Source: Byssochlamys sp. IMV 00236
Taxonomy: Eukaryota > Ascomycota > Eurotiomycetes > Eurotiales > Thermoascaceae
NCBI GenBank assembly: GCA_001931875.2
Contig: MSJH02000804.1
Coordinates: 186,001 to 250,000, forward strand
Reading direction: 5' to 3'
DNA length: 64,000 nt
In this document: in pieces, positions 9,888-22,460 of the stretch
How positions within the stretch are numbered: position 1 is the stretch's first letter
Layout: each line of letters starts with the position of its first letter
Position numbers and translations under genes: made by a program
The notes under the pieces: generated by a model
Databases searched by the model: none
What the model was told of the DNA's origin: nothing
What the model saw: the letters and a program-made list of their open reading frames with translations, nothing else

Positions 9888-12298
9888 TCAGTCGATCTTA
9901 ACGGCACTATCCACAAAAAACGCAGTTAGTCTTCTGACAAGTTCCAAGAAAGAATTCAATGACACAGTCGGCCCACAGAATGGTTTGCTTACCTGTACAT
10001 CCGCCTGATGAATGCGTAGGCGGTCAAGAAGCCCACGGTTCCCGTCAAGAGTCCATATACCGCACAGGCAAGCAGACTATAGCTGAAGAAGAGCAGGCTG
10101 GACACGAAACCTGTGATGTGTAGCTTGAAGAAGTAGTACCAGATGCAGTAGGCAAAGATCCAGAAGGCGCTGCTACCGCCAGTGAAAAAGCTCTGCCACC
10201 ACCAGTGATAGTTCTGGGTGATCGCGTTAGCTTAGATCAGGCGACGGTTGAGGGCTTTCCATGGGAACACTAACCTCTGCGCAGAGTTGGCTGTATGTGG
10301 CAATGATTGTGACCTCGCTGACCGTGACAATGAGAATTGTGCTCACAACGCTAAGGAATCCAAACACGTAGTAGTAGCCGCTCTTGTCCTGCCAGAGATT
10401 CTTGAACACGAACAATAGCTCGATGAAAAGGACAGCGAACGGTACCAAACCGGTCAAGAGCGTACCGCGGAAACTGCTCAGGTACCACGGCTGGGGTGGC
10501 ATCTGACGTGGGATCGGGTTTGTCTTGGTCGGGTGCTCCCACGGTGCCGCACGGACGTACCCATACCAGCTGCCAGCGTATACAAGAGGGACCTGAATCA
10601 ATAGCCAGAGAGCCACCAGACCGACCAATGTCCCGAACGGGATCGCTGTACTCGAGGCCTGGGCCCAGACGAACATGTTAAGAATGAACACAAGGCAGAA
10701 GGACAAGCCCGGGAACAAGGTCGCGGTCTAAACTCTGGTTAGCAGCTACAAAAGTAGAGAAAATATGAGAACTCACGATGATAGTGTTCTTTCGCCAGTT
10801 CTGGCCGCCGAAGGTCTTGTACAACCTTCCTGAAAAGTAGCCCGAGAAGAGCCCGGCGAATACGAACAGACCCATACCAACGCTAACAAAGCCACCGCGG
10901 AAGCTCGGGTTCAGAATGCCCAAGCAACTAAGTATGAGCAGTCCAGCAGACATGAAGAGCAGCTGCATGCCGGATCCGACGAGCGGTGCGAGAAGACCGC
11001 TGTATGCCGGCACACGGAACACGTCGCCATGAAGAAGCTTCCATCCCGTAAATTCCTCTCCCGTTTCCTCGTCAAGAGATACATCAGCATCCCGCTCCAC
11101 GTCTTCGGGCTTATCCAACACACCCTCCTGATTCTTGTCGACGGACCGGGCTGACTTGGACTTTCTTGGGCGGATCTTGCCATCCTCCATGACCCCATCA
11201 CCACGGCCTTTGACATCTCCTTGCACAGTCCTGCCCCAGATCACGAGGACTGTAACTCCCAGAACGGCAGAAATAGTCAGAGAGTTGAGAATAGCGAGCC
11301 AGTGGGTCATGGAGCCCTCAGACTGGTTGTTGAAGTAGTGATCCCAGCGGTTAGACCATTCGATCTTGTCATCCTCACGGAAATAGACGGAATAGGTGTA
11401 AGGAACCTTCAAAGTAGCGCCGTCATCGAAGTCGGGATCCTCCTCGGGAATATATGAGGATCCGGGGTACTTCTCCGCAAGTTGAGAAGTGTTGGGAGCG
11501 ATGAAGAGTTCCAGGCCCTCCTGATCGCCATGCACATCCTTGGGGCAGCTACCTTCCTCGCGGTTCTTGTTGGTAATGCTCTTTGGGTATATTTCGAATC
11601 CAACAATGACTTTACCGCCCTGATCGCCAGCCTTTCCAGGCGCTTTTCTCCAGCGAATCACAAAGGTAAAGTGGTTGTTGATAAAGTAGCGCTTTTTACC
11701 GGTTGTGGGAGAGATGTCCTGGTAACCGAGCTTAAATCCCGTAGCATAGTACTTGCGACTGCGGTCGACAGTGACGAAACTGGTCGCTCCAGGTAAGTTG
11801 TCCATAATCCACTCGGCCACATATCCATCTTTGATCAACTCGCGACCTCTCTTGACACCCTGTCGATCGACCTCCTTCGTACAGAGCGCCTGGCATTCAA
11901 CATCTTTACCCATCACAATTTCGAAGTCCGACGTCATAATACGATCGCCTCGAAGGACCTCTCCAATGTTGAGGGATATGCTCTGGCCGGAGCCGAAAGG
12001 AGATCCGCCATGTACTCTCCCTGACGGAGGACAGACGAACGGGAGATCGTAGTACGCATATTGCAACTGGGTGCGATCCGAGAAGACCTTGTTCACGAGG
12101 AGGGGGATGTGTTCGTCATCGCGATAGCTCTTGATCGAATAACCTGTAGACCAGATCATGTCAGTCCACGGGAGACATCTCAGGCAAATTCATCTAAAGG
12201 CATCGAGGCCCACCTGGAATGTACCACGCTTGACAGCATGACACAAGAAGGACCCAAATCACCACGGATAGCGTGCGGTTGAACATGTTGGCCAGCAT
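9888..12298 (-). CDS. TM9/EMP70-family (nonaspanin) endomembrane protein
   Basis: A 714-residue protein from five exons (12214-12298, 10777-12143, 10275-10727, 9993-10213, 9888-9906). It belongs to the transmembrane-9 superfamily, which acts in Golgi and endosome sorting of membrane proteins. An N-terminal signal peptide ending near CCQAWYIPG is followed by the large lumenal domain starting YSIKSYRDDEHIPLLVNKV, then nine hydrophobic segments. These include the family blocks GDVFRVP, WYLSSFRGT and NYHWWWQSFF. The cytosolic loop before GDVFRVP is long and charged. The last exon is only 19 nt. It replaces an apparent early stop after RRMYR and gives the C-terminus RRMYSAVKID, matching the conserved K-x-D-type Golgi retention end of this family, so I prefer the spliced ending. 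The start is the first of two nearby methionines (12298 or 12286). Confidence 0.92.
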
Positions 12299-13304
12299 CT
12301 TCACGCTCTACACGCTGAGAGGGGCGTACGGCCGCTCAGTCATATAAGGCGGCCCCCCAGAGCCTTTTTTTCTTTGCGGCGGCGAGCAAGCGCAAAAGAG
12401 ACGAGGAAAGATCAGGTCGAACTATAGTTGTTCCTAGATTTGAGCCCGCTTCCTGGTAAAATCTGCGGAATCTGCGCTGGGATGGATGCGGCGGTGCGAT
12501 GATCGTCGATGTCGAGCTGATCTCAGACGGGGTGGATCTCCAATCTGTCAACTCGGGAGGATCTGAGAGGCGGCGACAGGGATGTTAGCAGACAGCACGA
12601 TCTAACGAGTGGAATTGGCACAGAGTGCCGTGAAGCAGAGAAACAGCACTGATGTCTGGACTGAAAGGAAGACCCTTTGCCAGAGTCCGATGGAAAGGAG
12701 CGACTGAGAAAGCGAGTCGGGGTCTGGAGCGTGGCCGTTCCATTCCGGTTATGATGCTAACTAAACCTTAGGAACAACGCTTCCCGCCCCCGTCGGGTTT
12801 AGCCAGATTCCATGGGGAGTTCTATAGTAGCTCCAGGAATCTCCCAGAGCAAGTCTCTCTCCCCCTGTCTTACTATGATATACCAGCTTATCATGCAATC
12901 TGTTTCGTTTCTACCAAGCCCTGTTCTTTGATAAGATCTGATCGATATACCATGTACTGTACATACCCCATAGTGGTTGTGGGGAACCCAACCTCGAGAC
13001 TACCTACGTTCTACTGCCGTCTATTAATAGCTAATGAGCGAAAAGCACAAAACTCCAGATTTAGTGGCGGTCTTATCCCAACCACATGGATTTACCTACA
13101 ATACCGGCTCGCTAGGTCATGCATCTGCAGTCATGGATTAAAGCAGACACCGTCACCAGAAAAATCACACAAGGAGAGGCGCACAGAAAACACAGGGGAA
13201 GAGAGACCAGGGCATCCTTGGCAGTAATAGGGAAACCATTGTGCATCGTAATCATCATACAGCAGGAAGCAAAGATGTCGCGAGAGTGCGAATGCCTTCA
13301 GCGC
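12299..13304. other. Intergenic, TM9 promoter and Dsk2 3' flank
   Basis: About 1 kb with no supported gene. The left part is the upstream region of the TM9 gene and the right part the downstream region of Dsk2. Short frames here have no recognisable protein. Confidence 0.4.
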
Positions 13305-14740
13305 TCACGATTGGTTCAGGAGATATTCCACTGCTCCTTGCACACTACCACCGCTTCTCCGTAGAGCCTCAATATTCCTCTCGAATTCGAAGAAGCCCAT
13401 ATCGTTGAGCTGGCGCAGTTGGTCCGCGTATCTCTCCTCCGGAGGTCGATTGTCTGCCGGGGCTGCGCTAGGGAACAGCGCAGCAAAGGGATTAGCCCCG
13501 GCCTGGTCTGGACCACCCAAAGCCTGTAGCATCTGCGAGAGCGCGGCGGGGTCTCGAAGGAAAGGGTTCGTTTGCGGGTTAAAAGCATTAAAGGGTGCCT
13601 GGGCGCCTGGCGTCTGCTGCGAGCCGGTCGCACCAGGCTGGGCGGGCGGTTGTCCAAAGAGAGCGGGATTAAATAGCATAGCAAAAGGGTTCTGCTGGTT
13701 TTCCGTTCCTCCAGGCGTCGTTCCGCCTGCCGGTCCTTGGCCTGCGGCGGTCTGATCGGTTCCAGCGGAAGGCGCGGTGGGAGGATTGCCGCCAAACAGA
13801 GCAGCGAACGGATTCACACCTCCAGCTCCAGCTCCAAGGAAGGGGTTGAATGGCGGAGGTGGGTTCGCATTGGCCCCCTCGTTTGTCTGTCCTTGCTGTG
13901 CGTTCCTGTTTTCTTCCGGAGTCGTGTTCGTTACTCCCGGAGCAGGGAAGCCTGCATTGCCCGCTCCACCGAAAGCACCCCCCAAGCCCATGGCTCTCTG
14001 CATCTGTGCAGCCTGGCGGATCGCATTGGGATCAGTCAACATCCGGCGGAATTCCGGGCTCTGGAACATCTGCCGCACACCAGGTCCCATGTCGCGGAGC
14101 ATGGGATTTTGCTGGATCATCATGTCGATAATGGCGGGGTTTTGAAGGGCTTCGTTCATGGTGGACTGGAACTGAGGATTCTCGAGCATACTGAGCATAG
14201 TCTCTGTGTCAGGAGGAGGTCCCATCTAACATCGAGTCAGTATACACAGAAAGCTATCCATCTTCTCTGGGTAGTCGCAGATCGACTCACTCCACCGTCC
14301 GGGCCAAACATCCCAGCACCTGGCAGCTGCGCAAACCCCGCATATCTTGCCCCAGTCAACCCAGCCAACGGATTATTGCCAGTACCCGCAGCAATGTTCG
14401 TAGGAACACCAGGCACTCCTTGGCTCGAAGTCGTTCCTGGAGCAGAGGCTGAAGTCTGAGCGGCTTGCCGTTGGTTGCTCGCGGCACTCTTCACCAGGTG
14501 AACCGTGTGTCCATCCTTAATCTTGTATGTCGCAAGGGCCTCGTTGTCCTTCAGCACCCGCCCGGAATAGATCAATCGCTGGCGGTCTGCTGGCGTGTCT
14601 GCGTATTCTGAACTCGAGAGCTTGTTCTTCAGCTCTGATACGAGTGTCGACGTAGGCAGTGTGAACGTGTACTTGGCGTCATTGGAAGACTTGACGGTGA
14701 AGGTGACGGACTCGTCCGCCGCGGGGGTGTCATCAGCCAT
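13305..14740 (-). CDS. dsk2: Ubiquilin/Dsk2 ubiquitin-receptor protein
   Basis: A 456-residue protein from two exons (14291-14740 and 13305-14225, 65-bp intron). It delivers polyubiquitinated proteins to the proteasome. Residues about 10-85 form a ubiquitin-like domain (VTFTVKSSNDAKYTFTL to KDGHTVHLVKS). The centre holds an STI1-type heat-shock chaperonin-binding segment (LENPQFQSTMNEALQNP, MLRDMGPGVRQMFQSPEF) and Asn/Pro/Gly/Gln-rich linkers with repeated NPFA motifs. The C-terminus is a UBA domain with the MGF loop (QLNDMGFFEFERNIEAL). The start at 14740 is directly before the UBL; the open frame continues upstream but into a purine/pyrimidine-rich leader. It is divergent from rse1 with 538 bp between starts. 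Confidence 0.95.
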
Positions 14741-15278
14741 GATATGACAATGTGGGGAAGTCAGCAAAGGGAGAGGCGAGAGGCGGGGGGCGTGATAGGA
14801 TACGGATGATCTCTGATATACAAAGCCTAGGACGACGCGGACAGGAGAAAAGGAGAAGAGGAGAAGAAGTGAAGAGGTGAAGAGGTCGATGGCTCTCAGA
14901 GGATGGAACAAACGACGTTGACGAGACAACTTCACGATCCCCAAAGCATTCGAGGAAGGCGGCAGAACCGAATCGTCCGGGCGGCGAGACGAGCCCTGAG
15001 CGCCGCCGGCAAAATAACCCACATTAAGCTAGTACTTAGTAGCCTGCTTCTGGCACCGCACGCTTTTTCGAATTTTGCATCTCTGTTGACAGAGCTCTGT
15101 ATCCTGGCTCTGTCTGCTGCCCCTTCCTGAGGACACTCTGCGGAGAGTCCTTTCTCATCCCATCAGCCATCGCAGCGATGGGCTTTTCTGGTCCCTAGAG
15201 CTAATTTGCCTCGATTTGTCTCATTTGTCTCGCAACAAGGTGTCTGGCTGCCTTCAGCCAGAGAGCTAACTGCCCACC
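14741..15278. promoter_or_regulatory. Shared divergent promoter of dsk2 and rse1
   Basis: The two start codons face away from each other across 538 bp. The dsk2 side carries a long AG-rich tract on the plus strand (14840-14890), which is a pyrimidine-rich leader on the dsk2 strand. The rse1 side is rich in CTCTG words. No single regulatory site could be named. Confidence 0.7.
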
Positions 15279-18200
15279 ATGGCGACCACCTCGAACATGT
15301 TTATGTATTCTCTCACCATCCAACCTCCTACCGCTATCACCCAGGCCATCTTGGGCCAGTTTGCTGGCACAAAGGAGCAACAGATCGTGACGGCGTCGGG
15401 TTCCAAGCTCACCATCCACCGCCCCGATCCGACACAGGGGAAGATCACTACCCTCTACTCTCAGGATGTCTTTGGGATTATCCGCACCTTGGCCGCATTC
15501 CGGCTGGCCGGAAGTAGCAAAGGTAAGCTCGATTCCAGCTCGCGTTCTAGGACCAACTTAGTGATTCTTGAAGCTCCCGGGGCAGCACGATGTTCATCAC
15601 GCGAACCCGCCCCTTGGCGGGGATATGCCCCGGTCGGCATCGTTGGCGTTGGTAGTTGAGCTATGCTGAGCATGCGTCTAGATTATATCATCATCGGGTC
15701 GGATTCTGGCCGCATCACCATCATCGAGTATGTGCCCTCACAGAACCGGTTTAACCGGATCCATTTGGAGACCTTTGGCAAGTCGGGTATCCGACGTGTC
15801 ATCCCGGGACAGTATCTCGCGGTCGACCCCAAAGGCAGAGCTTGTCTGATTGCTTCGGTGGAGAAGAATAAGCTCGTGTATGTTCTGAATCGGAACGCAC
15901 AGGCCGAGTTGACCATTTCCTCTCCACTCGAAGCTCACAAGCCGCAGACTCTCGTGTTCGCATTGACAGCCTTAGATGTCGGCTACGAGAATCCGATCTT
16001 CGCGGCTCTGGAAGTCGACTACACCGAGTGCGACCAGGACCCTACAGGCGCAGCGTACGAAGAGGTCGAGAAGACCTTGGTGTACTACGAGCTCGATCTG
16101 GGTCTGAACCACGTCGTCCGCAAATGGTCTGATCCTGTGGATCGCACCGCCACCATGCTCTTCCAGGTTCCTGGAGGAGCTGATGGCCCTAGCGGTGTCC
16201 TAGTCTGTGCGGAAGATAACATTACCTACCGGCACTCCAACCAGGATGCTTTCAGAGTTCCCATCCCTCGTCGCAGTGGCCCGACGGAAAATCCAGAGCG
16301 GAAACGCTGCATTACCGCCGGAGTCATGCACAAAATGAGGGGGGCATTCTTCTTCCTGCTTCAGACTGAGGATGGTGATTTGTTCAAGGTCGCCATCGAC
16401 ATGGTAGAAGATGACAACGGACAATTAACGGGCGAGGTCCGACGATTGAAGATCAAGTACTTCGATACAGTTCCTATCGCAACCAGCCTGCTAATCCTGA
16501 AGAGTGGTTTCCTTTTTGTTGCTAGCGAGACCGGCAACCATCACTTTTACCAGTTCGAGAAACTGGGTGACGATGACGAGGAGACTGAGTTCACCAGCGA
16601 GTCGTTCTCGGCAGACCCCAGTGACCCTCTGGAGCCTGTCTATTTCCGACCTCGAGGAGCAGAGAATGTGAACCTGGTGGAGAGCATCAATTCTATGAAT
16701 CCTCTCATGGATTCTAAGGTCGCAAATCTCACCGACGACGATGCCCCTCAGATCTACACTATCTGCGGTTCTGGCGCTCGCAGCAGCTTCAGAACGCTCA
16801 AGCATGGCTTGGAAGTCACCGAGATTGTCGAGTCTGAACTGCCAAGTATTCCGTCGGCTGTGTGGACAACAAAAATCACACGTGCTGATGAGTACGACGC
16901 GTACATCATTCTTTCTTTCGCAAACGGTACCCTCGTGCTCAGTATCGGTGAGACTGTTGAAGAAGTCACAGACACGGGCTTCCTTTCGTCAGCTCCCACT
17001 CTTGCTGTTCAGCAGCTGGGAGAAGACTCCCTCATTCAAGTGCATCCTAAGGGTATTAGACACATTCTGGCAGACCGCCGTGTGAATGAGTGGCCCGCTC
17101 CTCAACATAGGACAATCGTAGCAGCTGCGACTAACGAACGTCAAGTTGCCGTGGCATTGAGTTCTGGAGAAATTGTCTATTTCGAAATGGATGCAGACGG
17201 CTCGCTTGCTGAATACGATGAGAAGCGAGAAATGTCTGGTACCGTGACTTGCTTGAGCCTTGGAGAGGTACCAGAAGGCCGTGTGCGGAGCTCATTCTTG
17301 GCCGTTGGGTGTGACGACTCCACGGTCCGTATTCTCAGCCTTGATCCCGATTCGACTCTGGAAAACAAGTCTGTACAGGCTCTCACCTCCGCTCCGTCCG
17401 CTCTTAATATCATGTCCATGTCTGACTCCACCTCTGGCGGATCGACGCTTTACCTGCACATTGGTCTTTATTCTGGTGTCTACCTGCGAACTGTGCTTGA
17501 CGAGGTGACCGGTGAGCTTTCTGATACAAGGACGCGGTTCTTGGGTGTGAAACCTGTCAAACTCTTCCGTGTTTCTGTCAAGGGCCAAACTGCTGTTCTA
17601 GCGCTCAGTTCACGCCCTTGGCTAGGATACTCTGACGTCCAGACAAAGGGCTTCATGCTGACTCCCCTCGACTACGTCCCACTGGAATGGGGATGGAACT
17701 TTTCCAGCGAGCAGTGCGAGGAAGGCATGGTCGGCATCCAAGAGAAACACCTACGGTATGTATTAGCTCCACCCTCTTTTCCTCCATCTACCAGCCCACG
17801 ATCACATGATGACAACTTGGGATCCGAAATATACTGTGGAATCCACTTTTTATTGTACCAATTGTTCCTACTGAGATCAAAATCATTATGCTTCTGAGAT
17901 ACTCAACGCCGTGAAAGACCCGCTGCTAATATAAAATTAGGATATTCTCCATCGAGAAGCTAGAAAACAACTTACTCCAGGAGTCTATCCCTCTGGCTTA
18001 TACTCCGCGTCATTTTGTCAGGCACCCGGAACAGCCGCTGTTCTACGTTATCGAGGCGGACAACAACATTCTGTCTCCTGTCACTAGGCAAAAGCTGCTT
18101 GAGGATTCCAACATGCAGAACGGCGATGCCGCCATCCCTCCACCCGAGGACTTCGGATACCCACGTGGTACCGGACATTGGGCATCTTGTATTCAGGTTG

Positions 18201-19308
18201 TAGACCCGGTCAATGCTAAAGCGGTTCTGTCGAGCATCGAACTCGAAGAGAATGAAGCGGCTGTCAGCATAGCTGCAGTCTCATTTGCCAGTCAAGATGA
18301 CGAGACTTTCCTAGTTGTTGGAACGGGAAAGGATGTTGTCGTCAGCCCACGTTCACACTCTGGTGGATTTATCCATATTTATCGGTTCCAAGAAGATGGC
18401 CAAGAGCTGGAATTTATACACAAGACTAAGGTTGAAGAGCCTCCTCTGGCTCTTCTGGGATTCCAGGGCCGTCTCCTCGCAGGTATCGGCTCGAATCTGC
18501 GTATATATGACCTGGGAATGAAACAGATGCTCCGGAAGTGCCAGGCGCAGGTGTCTCCACGGCTAATTGTCGGCCTCCAAACCCAAGGCAGCCGGATAGT
18601 CGTTAGCGATGTGCAGGAAAGCGTGACATATGTGGTATACAAATACCAGGAGAACCGCTTGATACCGTTTGTCGATGATTCCATTTCTCGGTGGACCACC
18701 TGCACTACAATGGTTGACTATGAGACTGTTGCTGGCGGAGATAAGTTTGGTAATATCTGGTTCCTTCGCTGCCCCGCCAAGGTGTCTGAGGAGTCTGATG
18801 AGGATGGTTCTGGCGCTCACCTAATCCACGAGCGTCCCTATCTTCAGGGTACCCCCAACCGGCTGGAACTAATGGTCCACTTTTACACCCAAGATATCCC
18901 CACAAGTATCCAGAAGACCCAGCTTGTTGCTGGTGGGAGAGATGTCTTGGTATGGACTGGTCTCCAGGGCACGCTGGGTATGTTCGTGCCGTTCGTTAGC
19001 CGAGAAGATGTCGACTTCTTCCAGAGTTTGGAGATGCAGCTCGCGGCACAGAACCCTCCTCTGGCTGGACGAGATCATCTAATCTACCGAAGCTACTATG
19101 TTCCTGTCAAAGGCGTCATTGATGGCGATCTTTGTGAGACTTATTTCCTACTGCCTAATGATAAGAAGTTGATGATCGCTGGTGAGTTGGATCGCTCGGT
19201 TCGGGAGATCGAGCGGAAGATATCGGTGAGTGCCATTTCCTGCCTCATGTTGTTGCTGCGGCTAGCTAACAAGCTGTATAGGATATGCGGACGAGGGTGG
19301 CGTATTAA
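15279..19308 (+). CDS. rse1: Pre-mRNA splicing factor Rse1 (SF3b subunit 3)
   Basis: A 1209-residue protein from four exons (15279-15522, 15682-17755, 17941-19225, 19282-19308). It is the SF3B3/SAP130 orthologue, a triple beta-propeller scaffold of the SF3b complex that helps U2 snRNP recognise the branch site. The N-terminus [18 protein letters not shown] and the segment [16 protein letters not shown] are typical of the MMS1/DDB1/CPSF-A superfamily. The C-terminal part ([37 protein letters not shown]) is the CPSF-A domain end. The last exon is only 27 nt, and without it the frame would run into unrelated residues. Length matches the family closely. Confidence 0.97.
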
Positions 19309-20635
19309 ACAGGGTCGTGACAAGTTACTCTGGCGTCTATGGCGGCGTTTTCTGTATTCCGAACAGCGGCTGATGTCTTGGTTCGGTGTGAACTACCGAT
19401 GTATTTCTTCCATAATGACGGTCTAGACAGCTAATTAATGCTGCATTTCATGCACAAAGCGGTGTTGTCGACCGCCACTGATGCTAACATTTGATAAGAA
19501 CGAAGTAAAGCCACCATAGGATGTCTCTTTCCTCGCTCGGTCTGTCCGCACCTATCGGCTGATCTTGAGCTGGATGCACCGGTCCCCAAAAGGTCCGCTG
19601 TATGAGACGAGAGGAACTCGCGACGATCTTTGAGTACGGTTTTGTCCGCCATTGCGCTACGGATATCGAATCGTAATTTATCTGTCGGGACATCTATGTA
19701 TATTAGCTGATCTCTGTACTACAAGGCCTGGTAGATTAGTCTACCCTGGTGTCTCCGCCACGTTGATCACCTCGTGTTCTGGGCTCTGTTTCTGCTTTTG
19801 TTTAGCTTATGTGGGTTCTCTGCAGCCGCTCGTTCTGGAGGCGGAGGGCTTTCATCCAGCCAGATAACCAAGCACTAGCTCAAACACAGCATTCTTTTCC
19901 CTTGAATTTAGTTCATATGAGAATATGATGAGTCTAGCGTAAACCCATCGGGATACATACGATCTCAATATCCTTTCAGTGTCTGTATACCTGATTTGGA
20001 AATCTTCATCCGATACAGGTTGTTGAAAAGAAGTCGAATTCTCAAAGTTTCGCATGGATTAATACTCCATTACTAGCTCCTGACACTAGTATAGCATGTC
20101 GGTCTTACAAGTGCTTTCCCTTTGTCATTGTGTGATAACTATCTTGTCCTGGTTGCATCGGAGTTGTCCTTCGGAGTATATCTTATCTACTGCGAGAACA
20201 AGACCGGGGACCCGTTTGCACCTCCAGAGCCCCGACGACTGTAAACAAGGACATAGATCGCCTTTCACCTAGATGTACGAAACATTTTATTGCAAGCAAT
20301 GTTCCCATGCACGACACGAGAACTACTTAGTGAATAGCATCGGTGGCGAGACCTGACGTTAAACAAATCCGCTATTGACGCATGCCAGCTTCCCCCGCAC
20401 GGCATGTCTGACCTCATCCGGTGTCTTCCCAAATCCCGCCGAGGTCTAGTACTTTGGAGTTCCATTCCATCAGTAACAGCCTCGGTCAATTGATTCCTTT
20501 CAATTGATCCTCTTGAGGAGTTCTATCCCCAACCTTGTTCGCGTTACCATTTCACCTATCTCATGGGTCTACTACCCCAGCCGCCTCAAGATCCTTACTG
20601 TAACTAGCAGGGTTATATCTCGCATTCACATCATC
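19309..20635. other. Intergenic between rse1 and the nitrilase gene
   Basis: About 1.3 kb. No coding model is supported. The right end is the upstream region of the nitrilase-family gene. Short frames on both strands show no family features. Confidence 0.45.
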
Positions 20636-22139
20636 ATGCCCCAGAAACTTACTCTGGGAGTAGCTCAATCCCACACCCTCTCGACCCTCTCCGAGACTCT
20701 CGCTGCCCTTGAGCGGATCACACGCCATGCGGCCTCTCGTGGTGTTGATCTCCTCCTATTCCCAGAGGCCTATCTAGGCGGCTATCCCCGGACATGCGAC
20801 TTCGGAGCCAGCGTTGGAGCGCGCGCTGCACACGGCCGGGACCAATTCCTACAGTACTTCCGGTCAGCAGTCGATTTAGGCGACACACCTACCGGGGCTG
20901 GGGATGATTGGGTGAATAGGAAATTACCAGTCGCGAAGGGAAGAGAGAGTCGAGGAGATGGAACGAGAGAGTTCCTTGAGAGAGTCGCGAGAGAGACGGG
21001 AGTCTTTCTTGCTGTGGGATTGATTGAGAAAGCCGGTGGTAGTTTGTATTGTGCTTTAGTATACATCGATCCTATCAGGGGAGTATTGGGGAAGAGGAGA
21101 AAAGTCATGCCTGTATGTTTGTTTGTCTATCCTGACGCTTCGCGGTCGTAAATCATCCGGAACTGATATCCATCGATTCCCCTTTTTTTAGACCGGATCA
21201 GAGCGCTTGATATGGGCTCAAGGCTCCCCGTCGACATTGAAAGCAGTTACAACAGAAATCCGCGGCGTCAAACTCATAATCGGCGGAGCTATCTGCTGGG
21301 AAAACTTCATGCCTCTTCTCCGACAGAGCCTCTACTCACAGAATGTGAATCTATATCTCGCTCCCACAGCAGATGGAAGAGATACATGGCTCCCCTTGAT
21401 GCGAACTGTCGGGTTTGAGGGTCGCGCTGTTGTTCTCTCTGCGAATCAATGCCTCAGACGGAATGATCTCCCAGACTGGATTCGAGGAAGCAGTGCCGCT
21501 CCTACTGCTAATGGACGTCCTATCTCAACGGCAGCGCAGAGAAAGAAGTCTATCACAGCAGAAGGGCCGCATGAGATTGTATGGCCTCAATCACCAGGTT
21601 CTCAGCTCCATCCGGATAAAGAGCTCGATCGAAAGGCAGAGGATACGAGCGTTGCAGTAGAAAATGGGGACGGCGTCGGTGAGTATGGTCTTTATACATA
21701 ATTGGTAGCAGTGCCTTACTGATGATACTCGATTGGCATAGCCACACCCAAACCACAAGGTGGATTCCCCATAGGAAAGGAAAATGCGCCAGAAACTGGT
21801 AAGTCCTTTTCAATACACTGCCTTCTTACAAGCCCGATCTTAATGCACTAATACGCAGATCCCACAAACCCATACGTCTCCCACGGCGGCTCCTGCATTA
21901 TCAGTCCCCTGGGTGAAGTTCTCGGGGGTCCTATCTGGGATGTCTCGACAGAAGACCCTCCTATCAACGTCGACGACGTCGATAAATCTGCCATCGGCGA
22001 CGGTCTGCTCATTTCTGAGGTTGACTTTGACGACTGCGAGCGGGGTCGATTGGATCTTGATGTCGCGGGGAGTTACTCGCGCAATGACGCTTTCAAATTA
22101 ACTGTGGAAGGGTTGAGTTTGGATCCGCCTCCTTTTTAG
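20636..22139 (+). CDS. Nitrilase-superfamily carbon-nitrogen hydrolase
   Basis: A 433-residue enzyme from four exons (20636-21112, 21192-21678, 21742-21798, 21859-22139). The catalytic triad is visible: Glu44 in [14 protein letters not shown], Lys156 in [10 protein letters not shown] and Cys194 in [13 protein letters not shown]. This is the arrangement of true nitrilases and cyanide hydratases, so it probably hydrolyses a nitrile; the substrate cannot be assigned. A region of about 90 residues rich in Pro, Ser, Lys and Glu lies between the conserved NQCLRR segment and [20 protein letters not shown]. It includes the 57-nt third exon and makes the protein longer than the usual 320-370 residues. 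The start is the ATG just before KLTLGVAQ. Confidence 0.9.
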
Positions 22140-22460
22140 GAATTCTTTCCTTCATGTAGGCAGTTGGTCTATGTTGAAGCTAGGCACGTATATGTACATA
22201 TGTTTTATGTTCAATACGTGTGTGAAATTATGAAGAAAACGGCTTTCTAAAGGGCTATATAATGCGCTGCACAAAATATCAACAAGTTCATAAACCCAGA
22301 CAATAGACGTGAGCTTTGCACGTTCATGCTGTCATATCTCGGACATTTCACATCCACCCATCATCATGAATATGATCTAACACCTCCTGGGCATAAGCTA
22401 CCAATGAGGACGGTCTCCAGAAATAACTGCCTTCACATCAAAAAGAGAGAGAATTGATTA
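22140..22460. other. Convergent 3' region
   Basis: The nitrilase gene (plus) and the 885-residue protein gene (minus) end tail to tail across 321 bp. AT-rich; no gene. Confidence 0.5.

Noticed and set aside
9589..10008. Plus-strand 139-residue frame
   Set aside because: It overlaps the last exons of the TM9 gene on the other strand, and no family is recognised.
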